From NCBI GenBank assembly GCA_002296055.1, contig DBHE01000075.1, positions 1 to 14,808 of the forward strand: a stretch of 14,808 nt of DNA, given 5' to 3'. Every line of letters begins with the position of its first letter. The first letter of the stretch is position 1. Positions 13,962 through 14,808 of the stretch are shown piece after piece. The position numbers were made by a program, and so were the translations under genes. The stretch is from Pseudomonadaceae bacterium UBA836. GTDB lineage: Bacteria; Pseudomonadota; Gammaproteobacteria; Pseudomonadales; Pseudomonadaceae. The notes under the pieces were generated by a model that was given only the letters and a program-made list of their open reading frames with translations, was not told the origin of the DNA and ran no database searches.

Positions 13962-14808
13962 AAACCGTTGCAATCGTCCAGGCTCGCATGGGCTCGACCC
14001 GCCTGCCCGACAAGGTAATGAAGCCCATCGGCGGCGTGCCCATGATCGAGCTGCTGCTGACGCGCCTGGCGCGTGCCCGCGAGCTTGATCAGATTGTCGT
14101 CGCGACCTCGGTGGATGCGCGTAACGAGCCGCTGGCTGACTGTGTACGTCGGCTCGGTTTTGCCTGTGTTCAGGGCGACGAACAGGATGTCATGGCGCGT
14201 TATCTGCAGGCCGCCAGAGCACACCAGGCTGACGTCGTCGTGCGTATCACGGGTGATTGTCCGCTGGTTGACCCTGAATTGGTCGATCACATGGTCAGGG
14301 GCTATCGCGCTGCAGGCGTGGATTATTACAGTAACGTTGCTCCGCCGAGCTATCCGGACGGGCTGGATATCGAGGTGTTCAGCTTGCGTGCGTTGGAGCA
14401 GGCCAGTGAGCAAACGGATGCGGCTTTTGATCACGAGCACGTGACACCTTACCTGCGCGAGTCGGGGCACTTTCGCGTGGGCGCAGAGCAGAATGAACAG
14501 GACCTGTCCGGCTGGCGCTGGACCGTGGATGAGCCGGCGGATCTGGAGGTGATTCGCCGCGTGTTCGCGCACTTTGCGCCGGACATTCACTTCAGCTGGC
14601 AGCAGGTCAAGGCATTGCAGGAGAACAGCCCGGCGCTGTTCACAGACAACCAAACGCTGATACGTAACGAGGGGGCCACCATGGGCACCGGTCAGAAATT
14701 GTGGAAACGCGCCAAACAGGTCATTCCTGGCGGCAATATGCTGCTGTCCAAGCGCGCAGAGATGTTCCTGCCCGAGCAGTGGCCGGCTTATTTCAGCAAG
14801 GCCAAGGG
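13958..14808 (+). CDS. SpsF-type cytidylyltransferase fused in frame to the start of a class III aminotransferase (3' incomplete)
   Basis: The frame starts with ATG in an ATGA overlap with the reductase and stays open for 283 codons to the window edge. Residues 1-241 form an SpsF/CMP-Kdo-synthetase-like nucleotidyltransferase: V-A-I-V-Q-A-R-M-G-S-T-R-L-P with the N-terminal nucleotide-binding loop, R-I-T-G-D-C-P-L-V-D-P (D100, probable metal ligand), Y-S-N-V, Y-P-D-G-L-D-I-E and W-T-V-D-E-P-A-D-L. From residue 242 (M-G-T-G-Q-K-L-W-K-R-A-K-Q-V-I-P-G-G) the sequence looks like the N-terminus of a glutamate-1-semialdehyde-type class III aminotransferase. Its PLP lysine would lie beyond the window. 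The first half may activate a nonulosonic acid with CTP, replacing classical PseF. Whether the product stays fused or is also made separately is open, because a good internal start exists at 14681. Confidence 0.85.
   Translation, partial: MKTVAIVQARMGSTRLPDKVMKPIGGVPMIELLLTRLARARELDQIVVATSVDARNEPLADCVRRLGFACVQGDEQDVMARYLQAARAHQADVVVRITGDCPLVDPELVDHMVRGYRAAGVDYYSNVAPPSYPDGLDIEVFSLRALEQASEQTDAAFDHEHVTPYLRESGHFRVGAEQNEQDLSGWRWTVDEPADLEVIRRVFAHFAPDIHFSWQQVKALQENSPALFTDNQTLIRNEGATMGTGQKLWKRAKQVIPGGNMLLSKRAEMFLPEQWPAYFSKAK
14669..14683 (+). promoter_or_regulatory. Internal ribosome-binding site and possible second start for the aminotransferase part
   Basis: GAGGGGG (14669-14675) precedes an in-frame ATG (14681-14683) by five bases, an ideal Shine-Dalgarno arrangement. 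It lies exactly at the boundary between the SpsF-like unit and the aminotransferase-like unit. Independent translation of the aminotransferase is therefore plausible even though no stop separates the two parts. Confidence 0.6.

Overview
The window looks like part of a chromosome of a Pseudomonas-like gammaproteobacterium. The order glnE, ilvE, waaF, waaC, waaG, waaP followed by several LPS-kinase-family genes matches, from memory, the LPS inner-core locus of Pseudomonas aeruginosa. The proteins are close to Pseudomonas versions in length and motifs, and base composition is moderately GC-rich. Halopseudomonas (the former P. pertucinogena group) is a plausible home, but that is inference. All supported genes lie on the + strand.

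Layout. (1) 2-2102: housekeeping genes, the 3' end of glnE (glutamine synthetase adenylyltransferase) and ilvE (branched-chain aminotransferase). (2) 2103-2184: a short spacer carrying a Pseudomonas-type palindromic repeat that ends at the waaF ribosome-binding site. (3) 2185-9183: an LPS core assembly operon. Two heptosyltransferases (waaF, waaC) and a glucosyltransferase (waaG) are followed by four consecutive kinase-fold proteins with five kinase domains: WaaP, a 248-aa kinase, an InaA-like protein lacking the usual catalytic Asp, and a tandem two-domain protein. From waaC onward these genes overlap by 1-4 bases, so translation is probably coupled. (4) 9184-9286: a non-coding junction. (5) 9287-14808: a sugar-nucleotide and glycan module. 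It starts with a TTG-initiated protein resembling CDP-glycerol glycerophosphotransferases. Next come the first three pseudaminic acid enzymes (pseB, pseC, pseH), an aldo/keto reductase, and an open frame joining an SpsF-type cytidylyltransferase to the start of a class III (glutamate-1-semialdehyde type) aminotransferase. That last frame runs off the window.

Working together, the first module would build and phosphorylate the heptose-containing inner core. The second would make a pseudaminic-acid-like, CMP-activated nonulosonic acid or a derivative for a surface glycan (O-antigen, core decoration or flagellin). The hydrolase and synthase steps (pseG, pseI) are not in the window and may lie downstream. 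The most notable points are the SpsF-aminotransferase fusion with a strong internal start site, the direct joining of a nonulosonate module to the core operon, the kinase with an altered catalytic loop, and the orphan glycerophosphotransferase-like protein at the junction.
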